A stretch of 64,000 nt of DNA from Corinectria fuckeliana (lineage: Eukaryota; Ascomycota; Sordariomycetes; Hypocreales; Nectriaceae). Positions 1 through 11,900 of this stretch are shown here, piece after piece; position 1 is the first letter of the stretch; each line of letters begins with the position of its first letter. The stretch spans positions 1 to 64,000 of the forward strand of contig WPDH01000013.1 of the NCBI GenBank assembly GCA_019137255.1, given 5' to 3'. A program made the position numbers and the translations under genes. Below the pieces are notes generated by a model, which worked only from the letters and a program-made list of their open reading frames with translations, was not told the DNA's origin and did not search any database.

Positions 1-475
1 AAGAAATTATTATACTTTATATAAGTATATATTTAGTTATTTATTAAGTAAAAGATAAGTTTATTAAATTAATAATAAAAATAAATAAGAATATAAGTAT
101 AAAAAGCTATTAGCTATAATTAGAGTAGTATATAATACTAAGAGACTATTTATAAACCTCTAAGTAGGTGATTAGTTTATTTAGATAGAATATTATAAGT
201 ATAGATAAAAAAAGCCTTTTTATAATAAAAAGAAGAAAAAAAAGAAAGTATAATAAAATATAAAAAGATATATAAGAGTATATAGCTATATATAATTTCT
301 TTTATTATTAATTAGTTACTATAGTAATAAAAACTTTAATCCTTTTATATATAAATAAATAAGATAAAGATATAATCTTTTATTATAATATAATATTATA
401 TATAATTAAATAAAGCTTATATAATATGGTAGGGTAACCCTAGTGTGAAAATTTAAAAAAAAGTTAATATAAGAC
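1..475. repeat. AT-rich, RIP-like tract at the left edge
   Basis: Base composition is extreme: almost only A and T, with the few G and C mostly in AG or CT steps, and no usable open frame. It changes sharply to ordinary composition near position 475. In Pezizomycotina such tracts are usually transposon copies mutated by repeat-induced point mutation (CpA to TpA); that origin is inferred, since no coding remnant is readable. It may be the end of a longer AT-rich block outside the window. Confidence 0.6.
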
Positions 476-512
476 ACCAGGCCCTATAGCCTTCCATACT
501 AGGGTGGTCCCT
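431..512. repeat. Imperfect inverted repeat at the edge of the AT-rich tract
   Basis: The arm at 431-447 (agggtaaccctagtgtg) is the approximate reverse complement of 495-512 (catactagggtggtccct). The pair lies exactly where composition changes, so it could be a terminal or subterminal repeat of a decayed element. Short and imperfect; chance is possible. Confidence 0.3.
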
Positions 513-1076
513 GGCCCAAGCTCGTCCATGATTAACGAGCGCTCACAGCCAACCTTTCAGGGCTCAGAGATTTAGATGAGATGGATCACCATCCCGACCG
601 GGGGCAGCAAGACCAAGTGGGAACCGTCGACCCCTGGGCAATCCTGTTGTTGTCGGCATTGGAGGATGAATTGGAGAAGGACTTCGAAGACAGCATCGGA
701 TGATTTGGAGTCGGTAGAGTATCATCGCGCCGTCGTCCATGCCTGTCAAAAAAGGACGCCAAGCCCAAGTTACCCGTACGGACAAGGTCAAACCAACAAT
801 GCCCTGCACTAGAGAAGAAAAGATAACAAAGACTAAAGACTAAAGATGATGCTGACTCCTGCTGGCTATTGCTTACGATACTAATTGAGACGCGCCAGTT
901 GTGGACTACGTACTAGACTGCTTAATTATCTGACATGTACCAGAAGGCGTCCTTTGCTCCTCGATGGAACGCTCCATAGAAGCACGGATGATGCATCTTC
1001 CCCGACTTCATCAACAAGAGGGGGACCGATTGCAGTTTTCGAGTTACACCACTTGACGGCCTTGGGCACTTTGCCG

Positions 1077-1131
<55 letters not shown>

Positions 1132-2186
1132 CAGTCATCCATCAGTCAGTTTCTCACTCAGTTGGGTCTGTCGATATAAGCCAAGCAAGCCTTCCCTGCC
1201 GGCATGACGCAGGGAACAACCCTCCAGACCAGCCTCGCCAAGGCCGCCGACTGTTTTGCTTTTGGCATGCTCTGGATAAATATATATTACCCGGCAGTGG
1301 GCGTGTGATTCAGGGCGGAGCTGCATACAGTTGTTTGATAGTTGCGTGCTGCAGAGAGCCATCGCCACTCCCGCATTTTCAAAACCCCCCCTCCCCTGTT
1401 AACTGTAAGAAATGCAACTTCGTACGGAGCGCTTCGTACTGCAGATGAGTCCTAGATGTTGCTTCCCTAGAGGGGCTACCTTCTGATGCAAAGTTCCTTG
1501 TCCTGGCCTCTCCGTCCGTCATTCCAGCTCGATCTAGAGGCAATCCGCCTACCCCTGAAAGAGATGCTGTACATAGCCTACATACATCCCGGAACTACTT
1601 CTGCCGTCCCTCCTCACGGCCCGAGTCCCAAAGCCCCAAGTCTCACGGCGGAGTCTTTTTTCTTTCTATCTCGCTTCGGTTATGAGCGTATCTGTATCGT
1701 GCTGCGGCTCCGTCGCTCCCCGGGATGTGCTGCTGCCTCTGTCTCCCACGCCCCCGACTGTTAGATACATCTGCGTGTCCATCTCCGTCTCGCCCGCTCC
1801 ATTCTAGTCTGGTCCAGTCCGGTCCGGTCTCGTCTCGTCTGTTTCCCTTCTTGTCTGTCTTGCGACTCCCTCTGAAGCCCTCGTCCCAGAATGCCACGCA
1901 CACTAGCCCAGATGGAGAGGCCATCCCTTCCACTCCTCCTCCGCGCACTGGCCCCGAAAGCTCGGTCACAATACGGTTTATAGTAGATGTCTAGTCAATC
2001 TGAATCCGCCTCCTCCCCTCCATGATAGAGTTCTGTTCTGTTTCTGCTTCGCTCGTTGCCCCACCTGAAGAATAGATAAAGGCGAGGTGCCTTTGCTTCT
2101 CGTCAACGTATGCCTTCTCCGCGACGTGGCTTCCTGACCGGGTCTTTTGGTTTGTTAAGGCCACATAACACACACACGCCTACAGC
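476..2186. other. Gene-free stretch upstream of the rhodopsin-domain gene
   Basis: About 1.7 kb of normal composition. Open frames here (for example 885-1448) have repetitive, non-protein-like composition and run through the TC microsatellite. Pyrimidine-rich runs near 1800-1900 and 2000-2180 could be promoter and 5' leader of the gene starting at 2187. I see no gene. Confidence 0.5.
1081..1128. repeat. (TC)24 microsatellite
   Basis: Uninterrupted TC dinucleotide run of 24 units, followed by cagtcagtcat repeats. Non-coding; likely length-polymorphic. Confidence 0.95.
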
Positions 2187-3655
2187 ATGAGGCACGAATT
2201 GCTGGTATCCCTCGCTGAGGAGGTTTACGCGAGGGCGGTCGACGACGATGCTGGCTCGGGAAACTACGTCTATCCTTACTCGAGACTTCAACACATCGGC
2301 TTCTTCATTCTCTTCTTCTTTCCGGCACTGGCACTGCTCGTCTGGGGCCTTCGAGTCTATGGAAGATTTTCAACCAAGCAATATGGCTTTGGTGCGTCTT
2401 TGATGTCAAGGTACCCCTTGGCGCTCGCCTGTTTGCTGACCAAGACGTGCTGCTCTAGACGACTTCCTCATCACTATAGCAATGGTACGCTTCCACCTAG
2501 CCTTGGTCGATGGCCAAGGAAACTACTGACAGTTTTCTTCAGGCTCTATCCATTGCTGAAACCGGCTGCTCGTACAAGTCTATGCGCACCGCTTTCCTGG
2601 GCGTCCATTTTGCCGATATCCCTCCACAAGCCGACATTGTCTTGGGGCAGCAGTGGAACTACATCATCCAGATCCTCTACAATCCTATCCTCGCCATCGT
2701 CAAGACTTCAGTGCTTCTGTTTCTTCTGCGCCTCGGTGGACAAAAGAAACAGGTCCGGATCGCCATCCTCAGCTTGCTCGCCTTCAACTTGGCCCTCATG
2801 GTCGCCATCTTCATCGTCGCCACCCTGCAGTGCACACCGGTCAACTACTTCTGGCTGCGGGTGTCACCGGTCAAACACAAAGGGACGTGTATCGATACCA
2901 GCGCTTTTTATATTGCCACTGCGTCTCTGACCATCTTGACCGATGTCCTGGTCGTTCTTCTGCCGTTTTGGATCTTCCTAGGCCTCAAGTTGCCCATCAA
3001 AGTCCGAGCCGCCATCATCGGCGTCTTCGCCCTCGGTGCCATGTAAGTGGCCGGGCCTCTTCGTCCCAGGGAAGCCCCTTGTGCTAACTATTCACCGCCC
3101 AGCGTCACCGTCATGAGTATTCTTCGTCTGGCATGGATCGTCGAAACATCGTACTACATGGACCCGACTTCCCCTGATTACGACCCGACCTACGACATTC
3201 GCTTCACCTACTCCGCCGTCGAGACGAACCTAGCCATCATCACAGCTTCAGCGCCAGCCCTGCGACCGCTCTTCCTCCAGTGGTTCCCCAGGTTCTTCTC
3301 GGCTCTCAAGTCCTCGGGCGGCAAGTACTCGAAGGACCAATACGGCCGGTCAACGACGGCGAAGCGCTCGCGCAGCGGAACCAATATCCGGAGCAACCAC
3401 CACAACGGGACGTTCCCGCTCAAGGACATGAGCGGCCGGTCGGAGATCCGGAGCCATTCGCCGACCAACTCGGAGGAGGAGATTATGACGTACAACGGCA
3501 TTCTAAAGACCTCCGAGGTGGCTGTGCATTACACGGACAGGTCCGGCGAGGAGGGAGATACTACGAGGACCCAGAATCGGTTTGGTGGATTTGGATCTGG
3601 GGCGTCCGAGTCAAGTAGTAGCGGGATCATGGGCCCCGACAATAGACATTATTAG
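2187..3655 (+). CDS. Seven-transmembrane rhodopsin-domain protein (PTH11-like, no CFEM)
   Basis: Four exons: 2187-2391, 2459-2484, 2543-3042, 3103-3655, giving 427 residues. Introns start GTGCGT, GTACGC and GTAAGT and end in TAG or CAG; the last holds a GCTAAC branch site. Hydrophobic segments in order: about 32-53, around the DDFLITIAM motif (residues 69-77), then the helices at NPILAIVKTSVLLF, LLAFNLALMVAIFIV, YIATASLTILTDVLVVLLPF, IIGVFALGAIVTVM and LAIITASAPALRPLFLQW. This order, with the DD(F/Y)L motif, conserved Cys residues in the extracellular loops and a polar Ser-rich tail, matches the fungal rhodopsin domain family (Fung_rhodopsin, PTH11-related receptors). There is no cysteine-rich CFEM domain at the N-terminus. 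Probable plasma-membrane sensor; the ligand is unknown. The 26-nt second exon is easily missed by automated prediction. Confidence 0.85.
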
Positions 3656-4771
3656 GGCTTGGATGTGTTTTCTCGGGACAGGAAAATCCAAGTTACCATT
3701 TTATTGGGTTTCTTTTCTATTCTTCTCAAATATAGCAGTCCTCGGAGTGGTGTCGTCATCAAGTTTCACATTGGGTACTATGGTGTAGCCAGGAAAATAC
3801 CATAATATCACATTCACTATGATCTACAAAATACCGTTGTGCCTAGGGGACGCCGCTTTGGGCCCCCGTCTGAACATGTCGGGACGTCTTCGTAAGTCCC
3901 ATCTGTGACCCCTTACCCATGAGGGAGGAGGCGACTTGAGAGGCTTGAGCATTGCCTGGTTTCTGATGGTGAGATCTGGCACTACCCTGGCCAAGTTTCC
4001 AAGACAATGATCAAATCTCACTTGTTTCACCGCTAGGGATTCTATCCTTAATTACTTACTTGTATATGGCGTGTTCAAGCCCACAGTAACGGGAAGGAGA
4101 AGCACCCCCCCCCTCTACGGCAGCCGGCAATCTCACATTACGGGGACGCATGGTCTCAGATTATCAACATGCAGAAGCAATTAAAACGCTTCAAATGCGT
4201 AAGCAGACACCAGAAAAGTTCTTACAGACTAGTAGTGTAGTTTCTCAGACTCCCACGGTAGTCAACTAGCATACTGTAAGCTTCCCTTACTTTGCTTTAA
4301 GACATGCTTTACTTTAGTTCTTAGAGTGCTTTTGGATCATCTCTTAGTGACATGATGGTATGTGGCAATGATTACATCTTGAATACAACTACGCTCATGT
4401 TATAGTGCGACCAGATACATAATTCCAAGGATAATTTGGTAAACGAAAGACTTTATCTGAATGCAAGCGAGCATTTTTACATCTTGCCGCTACAAACATC
4501 CATGGTTAGAATTCATGATCAAGAAGACACCAATAAGTCACAAACGGCTCTTTCTCAGAAACCCAGGTCTTTTATCAAGTCTATTTCTTTTTGATTTTTG
4601 CATTGAAGTCCACTTGTAATTCCAGGGGAGCAAATGTCAGAGGTATAGGGTAAGTTGCCGATAAGCTTATCGGCAAGCTGCTCCACCAGTTTTTATGTCC
4701 ATCAAGCTCAAACGTCACCAGCCATCAACCTTCCTCCTCCCCATTCCTCAGTCCTCCCTCACCACATCACA
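3656..4771. other. Intergenic region before MFAP1
   Basis: About 1.1 kb, AT-richer than the flanking genes, with no supportable open frame. The last 150 nt hold a 22-bp palindrome (listed separately) and a pyrimidine-rich leader ending in accacatcaca before the MFAP1 start. Confidence 0.5.
4655..4676. promoter_or_regulatory. 22-bp perfect palindrome with two inverted GATA sites
   Basis: Positions 4655-4676 equal their own reverse complement. The core gataagcttatc (4659-4672 region) places two HGATAR-type GATA-factor sites head to head around an AAGCTT centre. It lies about 96-117 bp upstream of the MFAP1 start codon, in the promoter or 5' leader. Binding by a GATA factor is inferred from the motif only. 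Confidence 0.55.
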
Positions 4772-6175
4772 ATGCCGCCAAAGCGCATGACCGCCAATCC
4801 TATAAAGCCGGCGCGCTACCGTGCCGGCAAGGCCACCCGCGCCGATTCAGACTCCGACTCCGACTCCGACGCCAGCGACGCCGAAGCGCCTGCTGAGCCC
4901 GCCGTCCCTCCCCCCCCAAAAGCAGCCAGCGCGGGAAAGATCTTGAGTAATCTGGGAAAAGTCGACCTGAATGCCCGGAGGAAAGAGGCAGAAGTTGCCG
5001 AGGAGCGACGGGTTGCGAAGGAGAAGGCGGAGCGACTGGCTGCTGAGGAGGGATTCGTGACGGAGGAGGAGGAAGAAGAAGAGGAGAGCGAGGAGGAAGG
5101 TGACTCGGAAGAGGGAAGCGAGGAGGAAGAGGAGAGCAGCGAAGAAGAAGCTCCCAGGAGGCTAATGATCCGGCCCAAGTTCGTGCCGAAAAGCCAAAGA
5201 GGGAATGCCAAGGACCCGGCGCAAGAGGAGGAAGAAGCGCGGTTAGCCGAGGAAGAAGCGCGCAAGAAAGCCACCGACGAGCTCGTCGAAGAGCAGATAA
5301 AGAAGGACCTCGCTGCACGCGCCGCCGGAAAGAAACACTGGGATGACGAGGAGAACGAGGAATCGGACGTGGACACGACCGACGGGCTCGACCCAGAAGC
5401 CGAGGAGGCAGCCTGGCGCGTCCGCGAACTCAAGCGGCTCAAGCGCGCCCGCGCCGCCATCGAGGAGCGCGAGGCCGAGCTCGCCGAGGTCGAGCGCCGG
5501 CGCAACTTGACCGAGGAGGAGCGGCAGGCCGAGGACGAGGAGTTCCTCGCCAAGCAGCAGGACGAGAAGGACGCCAAGGGCAAGATGGGCTACATGCAGC
5601 GCTACTTCCACAAGGGCGCCTTTTACCAGGACGAGTCCAAGGCCGCGGGGCTCGACAAGCGCGACCTCATGGGCACGCGCATCGCCGACGACGTGCGCAA
5701 CCGCGAGGCCCTGCCCGAGTTCCTGCAGCGCCGCGACATGGCCAAGCTCGGCCGCAAGGGCGCCACCAAGTACCGGGACATGCGCAGCGAGGACACGGGG
5801 CGATGGGGCGACGCGGACGACCGGCGGAGGAAGGGCGGGCGCTTCGACGGCGACGAGAGGTTCCAGCCCGACGACGACCGCTTCAGGTCCGACGAGCGGG
5901 GGGCCAAGGGCGCAAATGCCATTCCGCTGGGCGACTGGGGCGGCGATCACAGGAGGGACGACCGCCGACACAGGGGCAGAGAGGACCGGGGCGACGCCGG
6001 CCGCAGAGACGATGACGATAGACGCCGCCGGCAGAAATCACGGTCACGGTCACGATCGCGCTCACCGCGGCGCGACAATGACAGAGATGACCACCGGAAT
6101 CGACGTAAGCGCAGCACGTCACGCGACGGCGACCGCTACGACAGCGACAAGAGACGCAAAGTAGACGCCAGATAG
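4772..6175 (+). CDS. MFAP1 family spliceosomal protein
   Basis: Single exon, 467 residues. The frame is open further upstream, but the start at 4772 is chosen because it gives the family-type N-terminus MPPKRMTANPIKPARYRAGK and follows an adenine-rich Kozak context. The N-terminal half is acidic and low-complexity (Ser/Asp and Glu runs). The conserved MFAP1 C-terminal domain follows (MGYMQRYFHKGAFYQ, DVRNREALPEFLQRRD, RKGATKYRDM). A tail rich in Arg/Asp and RS dipeptides (RSRSRSRSPRR) ends the protein. MFAP1 is a component of the spliceosomal B complex in eukaryotes, so a nuclear pre-mRNA splicing role is expected. Convergent with POL12, with only 153 bp between stop codons. Confidence 0.92.
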   Translation: MPPKRMTANPIKPARYRAGKATRADSDSDSDSDASDAEAPAEPAVPPPPKAASAGKILSNLGKVDLNARRKEAEVAEERRVAKEKAERLAAEEGFVTEEEEEEEESEEEGDSEEGSEEEEESSEEEAPRRLMIRPKFVPKSQRGNAKDPAQEEEEARLAEEEARKKATDELVEEQIKKDLAARAAGKKHWDDEENEESDVDTTDGLDPEAEEAAWRVRELKRLKRARAAIEEREAELAEVERRRNLTEEERQAEDEEFLAKQQDEKDAKGKMGYMQRYFHKGAFYQDESKAAGLDKRDLMGTRIADDVRNREALPEFLQRRDMAKLGRKGATKYRDMRSEDTGRWGDADDRRRKGGRFDGDERFQPDDDRFRSDERGAKGANAIPLGDWGGDHRRDDRRHRGREDRGDAGRRDDDDRRRRQKSRSRSRSRSPRRDNDRDDHRNRRKRSTSRDGDRYDSDKRRKVDAR

Positions 6176-6328
6176 GCCGGGCGCGACGGCCTCGATGTAT
6201 AACCATTAATGAAATACCAACAACGCACAACCTGCCGTGCCATGAAGACTCCTTTTCTTTTCGTTCCTCGTTACATTGCATACAGACTAGATCATGCCAG
6301 TCTTCTCACTTCCTCATTCTCGGCTGCT

Positions 6329-8411
6329 CTATATCCTCACGATCTCAACACGCGCTCGGTCAAAGACCCTGTGGCTGACCATCTCGCTGTCGCTTTCGAT
6401 GGGAGGTGGGTATAGCGTCATGCGCGCGTACGTGCCGGCGCCGCGGCGTTTCGAGAGGTAGCCTGGGTTGATGATGAGGACACTGTCGATGACCTGATGA
6501 CCTTGTCAGCATGTTGCGATGGTAAGGATGATTCAAAGGGGTCTACTTTACCTTTGCAAACGGGGGTAGCGAGCTGGGCACCATCATGACGTCCGGCCGC
6601 ACGTTCACCATCTCACCGAGCTTGAGATAGCTGAGATCCAACGCCGCACCCGTCGCCACACCATCTTCTGTGCCCGTCTTGGGTAGCCTTGTGCGGTCAG
6701 TTGGGGGGAACAGCGGGAAGTAGTGGCGCTGTTCGACGAGGTAGCGACACAGACGGCCCATGAGGTCGGTGGTGGAAGGCCCCAGGGTAACCTCCTCGCT
6801 GCGCAGCTGATAGAGGATGTCCTGAGAGGAGACGCCGAGGGACAGCTCGTTGATGGACAGCGTCATGGGGTTGGTGACGATGCGGACCGACTTGGATAGG
6901 CCGAGCTCCTTGCGGGGGATGGTGTCTTGGGGCCACGAGACATGCTTGGCGAGGACGTCGCGCACCGACGGGACGAGGATGACGGTGAGGTGCGGGTTGG
7001 CGGAGGTGAGACGGTTGAAGGCTGGGGAAACGAGGTATCTGAAGACGGTGGTCATGGTGGCTGTGTCCGGGTCGAAATTTGCTTCTTCGGGCAGGTCGAA
7101 ATCGCCCGTCGCAATGAGTGGGTGATCAATGTCGAGGAAGGGGCCGGTGAGGACGAGGGCGTCGGCGTAGGTATCAGCAGCTTTGCTACATAGGGCGTGT
7201 AGCGGTTCAAAGTCAAGATTGTCGTCGGCCGTATAAGGGCCCGACGCGAAGATTATATTCAGGGGTGCTGGCTCCTCTCCGTCGTCCATGGCGTCCGGCC
7301 CGCCTCGGAGCCTCTGACGGTGTGCCTCCAGGGCCGACTGCGTCGAGGCGGCGCTGGCGAGCAGAGGTATGTCAAGGATCTCGTTGACGACGAATTCTTG
7401 GCCCGACGCGTTGGTCCCCCGGAGAGCGACGATCTGGCCGGGGAAGCAGCTCCAGCTCGCGATGTTGTCCATCTTGAGCGGCACTCGGAGGCCCATGCCG
7501 GTGCGCCGTGACGACTCCAGCACGAGCGACGCGGCATTCAGCTTCCCCTCTGTCGAGTCCGAGGCGATGCGCCCGACGGCTACGACTTCGGTGGTGCTCT
7601 GACTGGCGGCGCTGCCGAAGGCCGTTTCATCGAGCTTGTGATGCTCCTGAACGATGGTCATGAACTCGTCGATCCGGTCGTCGAGAATCTCGCTCGCCTC
7701 GGAGAGTTTCATGGCGAGCGGCTTGTAGTTCATCTTCTTCTGGTCCGAGGCAGCAGTGAGCTTGACGCGCGGCTCGGCAAAGGGCGCAATGGGCGGTTCG
7801 GCTGCGGCGAGGCGGTCGTTGAGGACCTCGACGACTTCTCCAGCATTTGCTCGGTCGTTAAAGGACTTCTCTCTGGTTTATGTCAGTACGTGGCAAAGAG
7901 GGAATGACCAGAGAATGGAAACGTACGCAGTTCCCTTCGTGTCCTTGAGCTTGCTCCCCGCTCCCGTCGCTGGAGAGCTCATTACTCCTCTGGCTGTGTC
8001 CATCTTGCGCTTCAACCCGCCCACACTGCCCTGGGCACGGCCGAGCCTGCTGCCCGTCGCAGGCGTGCTGGGCATCAGCCCATCCAGTATGCCAAGCATA
8101 TCTCCAGCCTTTGCGCTGGCTTTTGCACCGGCCCTCGGCGTGGCCATGACCTTGCGCTCGGGCTTGGCCTGCGCCTGCTGGTTGCTCTTCTCGAGGGCAT
8201 CCTGGATGCTCTGCTTGAGGTTGCGCACGACGTCGAGCTCGATGGCTTGGGCGTCGAGGTCCAGCTTGATGCAGTACGACTCCCACTTGAAGAAGAGGTC
8301 TTCGGCCGACAGGGCATGCAGGCGCAGGATCGACTCGAGCTCGCCGAGGACATCGGGCTCTAGCGGCTTGTTGGGGGAGAAGCGGGATTGGAGGTCGGCG
8401 GCGTCGGCCAT
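6329..8411 (-). CDS. POL12: DNA polymerase alpha subunit B (B subunit of primase-polymerase)
   Basis: Three exons on the minus strand: 8411-7927, 7872-6552, 6493-6329, giving 656 residues. Introns are GTACGT...CCAG (ACTGACA branch) and GTAAAG...CAG (GCTGACA branch). The N-terminal segment (ELESILRLHALSAEDLFFKW) is the Pol alpha B N-terminal domain, followed by a Pro/Ser linker. Then come an OB-like region (MDNIASWSCFPGQIVALRG) and the inactive calcineurin-like phosphoesterase domain (IIFASGPYTADDNLDFEPL, LVLTGPFLDIDHP), ending in NPGYLSKRRGAGTYARM. It recruits and regulates polymerase alpha-primase at replication initiation. An in-frame ATG 33 nt upstream (8444) is a possible alternative start. 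Confidence 0.92.
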
Positions 8412-8972
8412 TGTGGGCGACGGATACTTGTTTTCGGCGGACAATTGGTGAATTGGTGTTGTTCACGTGGAATCTCTGTCGTACGGCTTGTGATATCGCC
8501 ACTTCGATTATTATTGTCGAAGTGATAATCTGGTTAACGAGCAGTGGCGGTTGGAGGGATGGTGGGGTCTCTCGAGTCGCGGCGGTAGACGCGTCGTATT
8601 TTCCAACCGCGTTAAGTGAACTGTGGGTATACAGTCTGCGCTCGTATCAACACTGTACATGCTTCATTTGTCCCCGTTCTCTCTAACCACGTATCTATCT
8701 ATCTACCTACCTTAAATATTCGTAACGTCGGGGATGGATCAATTACTTTGGCAATAGAAGCAGCTTTGGGCTGTACCAAATCGATTATTCTTTCATTGGA
8801 GGCTAATATGATCGTCATGTCATGTTCCTGTGCTCAACCAACACCTGCGCTGTTTCCGCGGTTCCCGCCAACTCCGTCTATATAAAGTAGCAACTTGTGC
8901 AATGTTGCTGTACCACCAACCCAAAAACGCTGTACCATGCTAATACCGTAGCTGTAAAAAACTCCGTCCTTC
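8412..8972. other. Intergenic region between POL12 start and GATA-factor stop
   Basis: 560 bp serving as POL12 promoter (minus strand) and 3' region of the GATA-factor gene. No gene seen. Confidence 0.5.
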
Positions 8973-11900
8973 TCACTCCTCCATTTCATCCACTCGAACC
9001 CTTTGCTCGATGCCCCACTGCGCCCAGACATCCGCAGAGCCGCTGTAGTCGAATCCTAGCGTACCGTCCTTGGGTGGCGAGCTTGGCATCACGGCATCTG
9101 TGCTGAGGAGGTTTCCAAAATCCATCAGAGTGCTGTGACTAGTGTCCAGAGTTGGCAAGCTGCTGAGATCCAAGTCGCCGTTGTCGAGGCTGAAGGCAGG
9201 ATCGGAGAGCATCTGACTGATGGTGCGGCTCAGGGGAGTGTCGAAGACGCTATCAAAGTTGAGCTGTTGGTTCCGAGGACTGCGCCGCCGGCTACCGCTG
9301 CCGTGGATGTTGAGAGAGCCTCGCGGGGTCTTGGTTGGCGTTCGCTGGATCTGGCAGGGAGACATCAAAACATCCCTGACAGAGCGCAGCGATCGAGAAA
9401 CGCTACGAGTAATTGGACGATGACTAGGCGTCGGCCGGGTAGGCGTCTTGAAAGGGGTCGAACTCACAGCAGCCTTGGCCTTCGGGGGAGGAGTTGATGG
9501 GCGAGCATGTGCTGCTGGGCTTCGAAACAGAGCCTCCAAGTCGTCATGCTCATTGGAGGCCTCATCGTATTCATGGACAGCCACGTTCTCCTTCTCAGCG
9601 GCCAGCTCCTTGTTTTGCCTGTACTCGGTGGTTTGAACAATGTTCGCATTCACCTCTCTGAGGATCTTGGGGGAACTGTGTTTGTGGGGCGAAGGGAAGA
9701 GAAGTCGTCTGGTGCTACCAAGCTGTCCATCAAGCTCAATGTTGATGGGGCTATGGGCGGTCCCACTACCCCTGGAGTGTGTTGATCCCGGGTTAGAGTG
9801 ACTCATCTCATTGATAAGCAGACCATTTCCCGGTGGCATCGAAGTGGCCTCGCTGTCCCTGGCCTCGTTCAGGCTAGGACCCGAGTTTGTGCGTGAAAGA
9901 CTGGCCTCGGGTTGTTTGGGTGAGGATGGCTCCACGGGACCAAGGGGATCGGTGGCAAAGTCCGAGGCTAGATTCGGCTGCGAGTCACTCTTCGTGCGAG
10001 GCTTCCTGGGTCTTGAGGTACTTTGGCGTGGTACTCGCTTGCGTCGGTCCTGTCCAAGTCGCCCGAAGCTGTTGTCCCATTTGTCCTGAGGACGATGTGA
10101 TCGATACTTGCTTACCCAGATACCGCAAGGATTGCAGAGGAGCTGCTCTAGCCAGGCACTCCTATCATCATCGGTACCCAGAGATTTCTTGATAAGTCGA
10201 TGAGCAAGGGGCTTGTTCTCTTCGTCGCGCTTCAGAATGTCGATGGCCGTGATCCGGCCTGGCTTCTCTGAGTACTCGACATATTCCGGGATGCCCTCAT
10301 GATCCTGGACCCAGATCTTGCGCCAAGTTGGAGTCTCGATAGCACCGCAGTTGGTGCAGAAAGGAGGCATTTCACCGTTGGCAATAGCCGTTTCTAATCG
10401 CTGCTTGATGGACTGCTTCTTTACCAGGTTCTTGTTGGACCTCGTGGGCGGAGATGAAGGCATCGGCAGGGCATCGCTGGGAGGGCAGGGTGCCTCAGAG
10501 AATGCAGTCATTGTTGCGCTTTGCAGTGGTGCTAGTGATCCTAGCGGGTCGCTGCTCGCAGGGACAGGGAGGCTCAGTGGCCCACTGGAGTTTGATCGAC
10601 GAAGGACAGTTGGAATCTCGGTGGTGGCGCGTGGAGTGTCTGCAACGGCGCATTGGGAGAGCGAGGACGGACCAGCGGGCTCGCTGGCAGGTACCGTAGG
10701 AAAGGCCAAGGGACCTGCTGATTGGGATCGGCTAAGGTGTCGCGGTGGGTTGAGCTGGTTAGGGAGGGAAGTTTGAGTCGGAACGTTGTTTTGAGGAGTC
10801 AAAGTCGCTTCAGGGGATGGTACTGGCTCAGTCAATGACCTGTCTTTCTTCGCCTCAACAGGCTGAGCGGGTTCGGGCTCAGGCTCAGCAGCTGCTGGTG
10901 CAGGGGCCTCAGAAATAGGGGCCGGGCTCACAGTCTTCTCGACAGCATCCGTCGTGGGCGGGGGGGTAGGTGCGAGGGCTGGTGGCGAAGGCCGGCGTGA
11001 ACGCTTCTTGGCAGGATTTTGCGGACAAGGTCGGATGATGTTCTTTTTCAGGGGAGGCAGTGAGGGGGCCTCGGTGGGTGGAGGTCGAGCTGGGGTGGAG
11101 GTCGGAAGGGGGGTGTTGTAGTTCTGGATGTGGACGAGGCCGTGGCCGTCAGGTCCAGCTTGGATCTGGAAGACCTGGGTGGGGATTCCCGTTGAGTCGG
11201 TCACCTCAATGACCTTTTGTACCGATCGGGAAACGGCGAATTGACTCTCCTTGAGCGGTTGAAGGACTGCCTCTTCAAAAAGGTCGTCGATGTCGATATT
11301 CGCAAACTTGGAGTCGACCTGTTGGGGCATGGGGGGGAGAATCGGACTAGAAGGGGGAGGGCTCGACTGTATGAAGGGCACTGCTCGAGGGACTGGGGGT
11401 GAGGATCCGATATCTTGAGGGCTACCCTCGGAGTAGTTGGGGGTTGGTGCGAGTGACTCAGGGGAGCGGCCGTCCTCTTGGCTCGGTGACAGTGCTCGTT
11501 TCGGTGGCTGGGGGTATTGATTGACTAAGTTGTGCGTGGATTCTTGGCGCATCGACGACTCCCGCCGAGGCTTGCCATTTGGGCCGCCTCGCGGGGGGAC
11601 ATTCATCGGGCCGCCTTCGGGAACAGGTGTAGGAGCACGCGGAACCTCTTGTAGATGGCTGCCTGCCGGGCTGTCGTTGTTGGCCGCAATGGGGCGAAAG
11701 TTGCGAATAGATCCCGAGGTGCTGGCAGCGACCCGGAGAGATTCTGGCCCGGCGCCGAAAGGATTCGGGGCGACCTTGTCAACTTTGGTGGTCTTGGCCC
11801 TCTTCTTCGCAGGCCCCTCCTCTCCCTCAGTCCCGTCTTCGTATCCCGACGTGTTGCCCTCGACTGGCTTCTTGCGCGGCCGGCCCCTAGGTCGTCCCGT

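Noticed and set aside
885..1448. 187-codon plus-strand open frame
   Set aside because: It runs through the (TC)24 microsatellite, giving an LS repeat, and the rest has no domain or natural composition.
4800..5971. Long minus-strand frames opposite MFAP1 (172, 255 and 242 codons)
   Set aside because: They are antisense shadows of a GC-rich, Glu/Ser/Arg-rich coding sequence and show only low-complexity Leu/Ser/Val runs.
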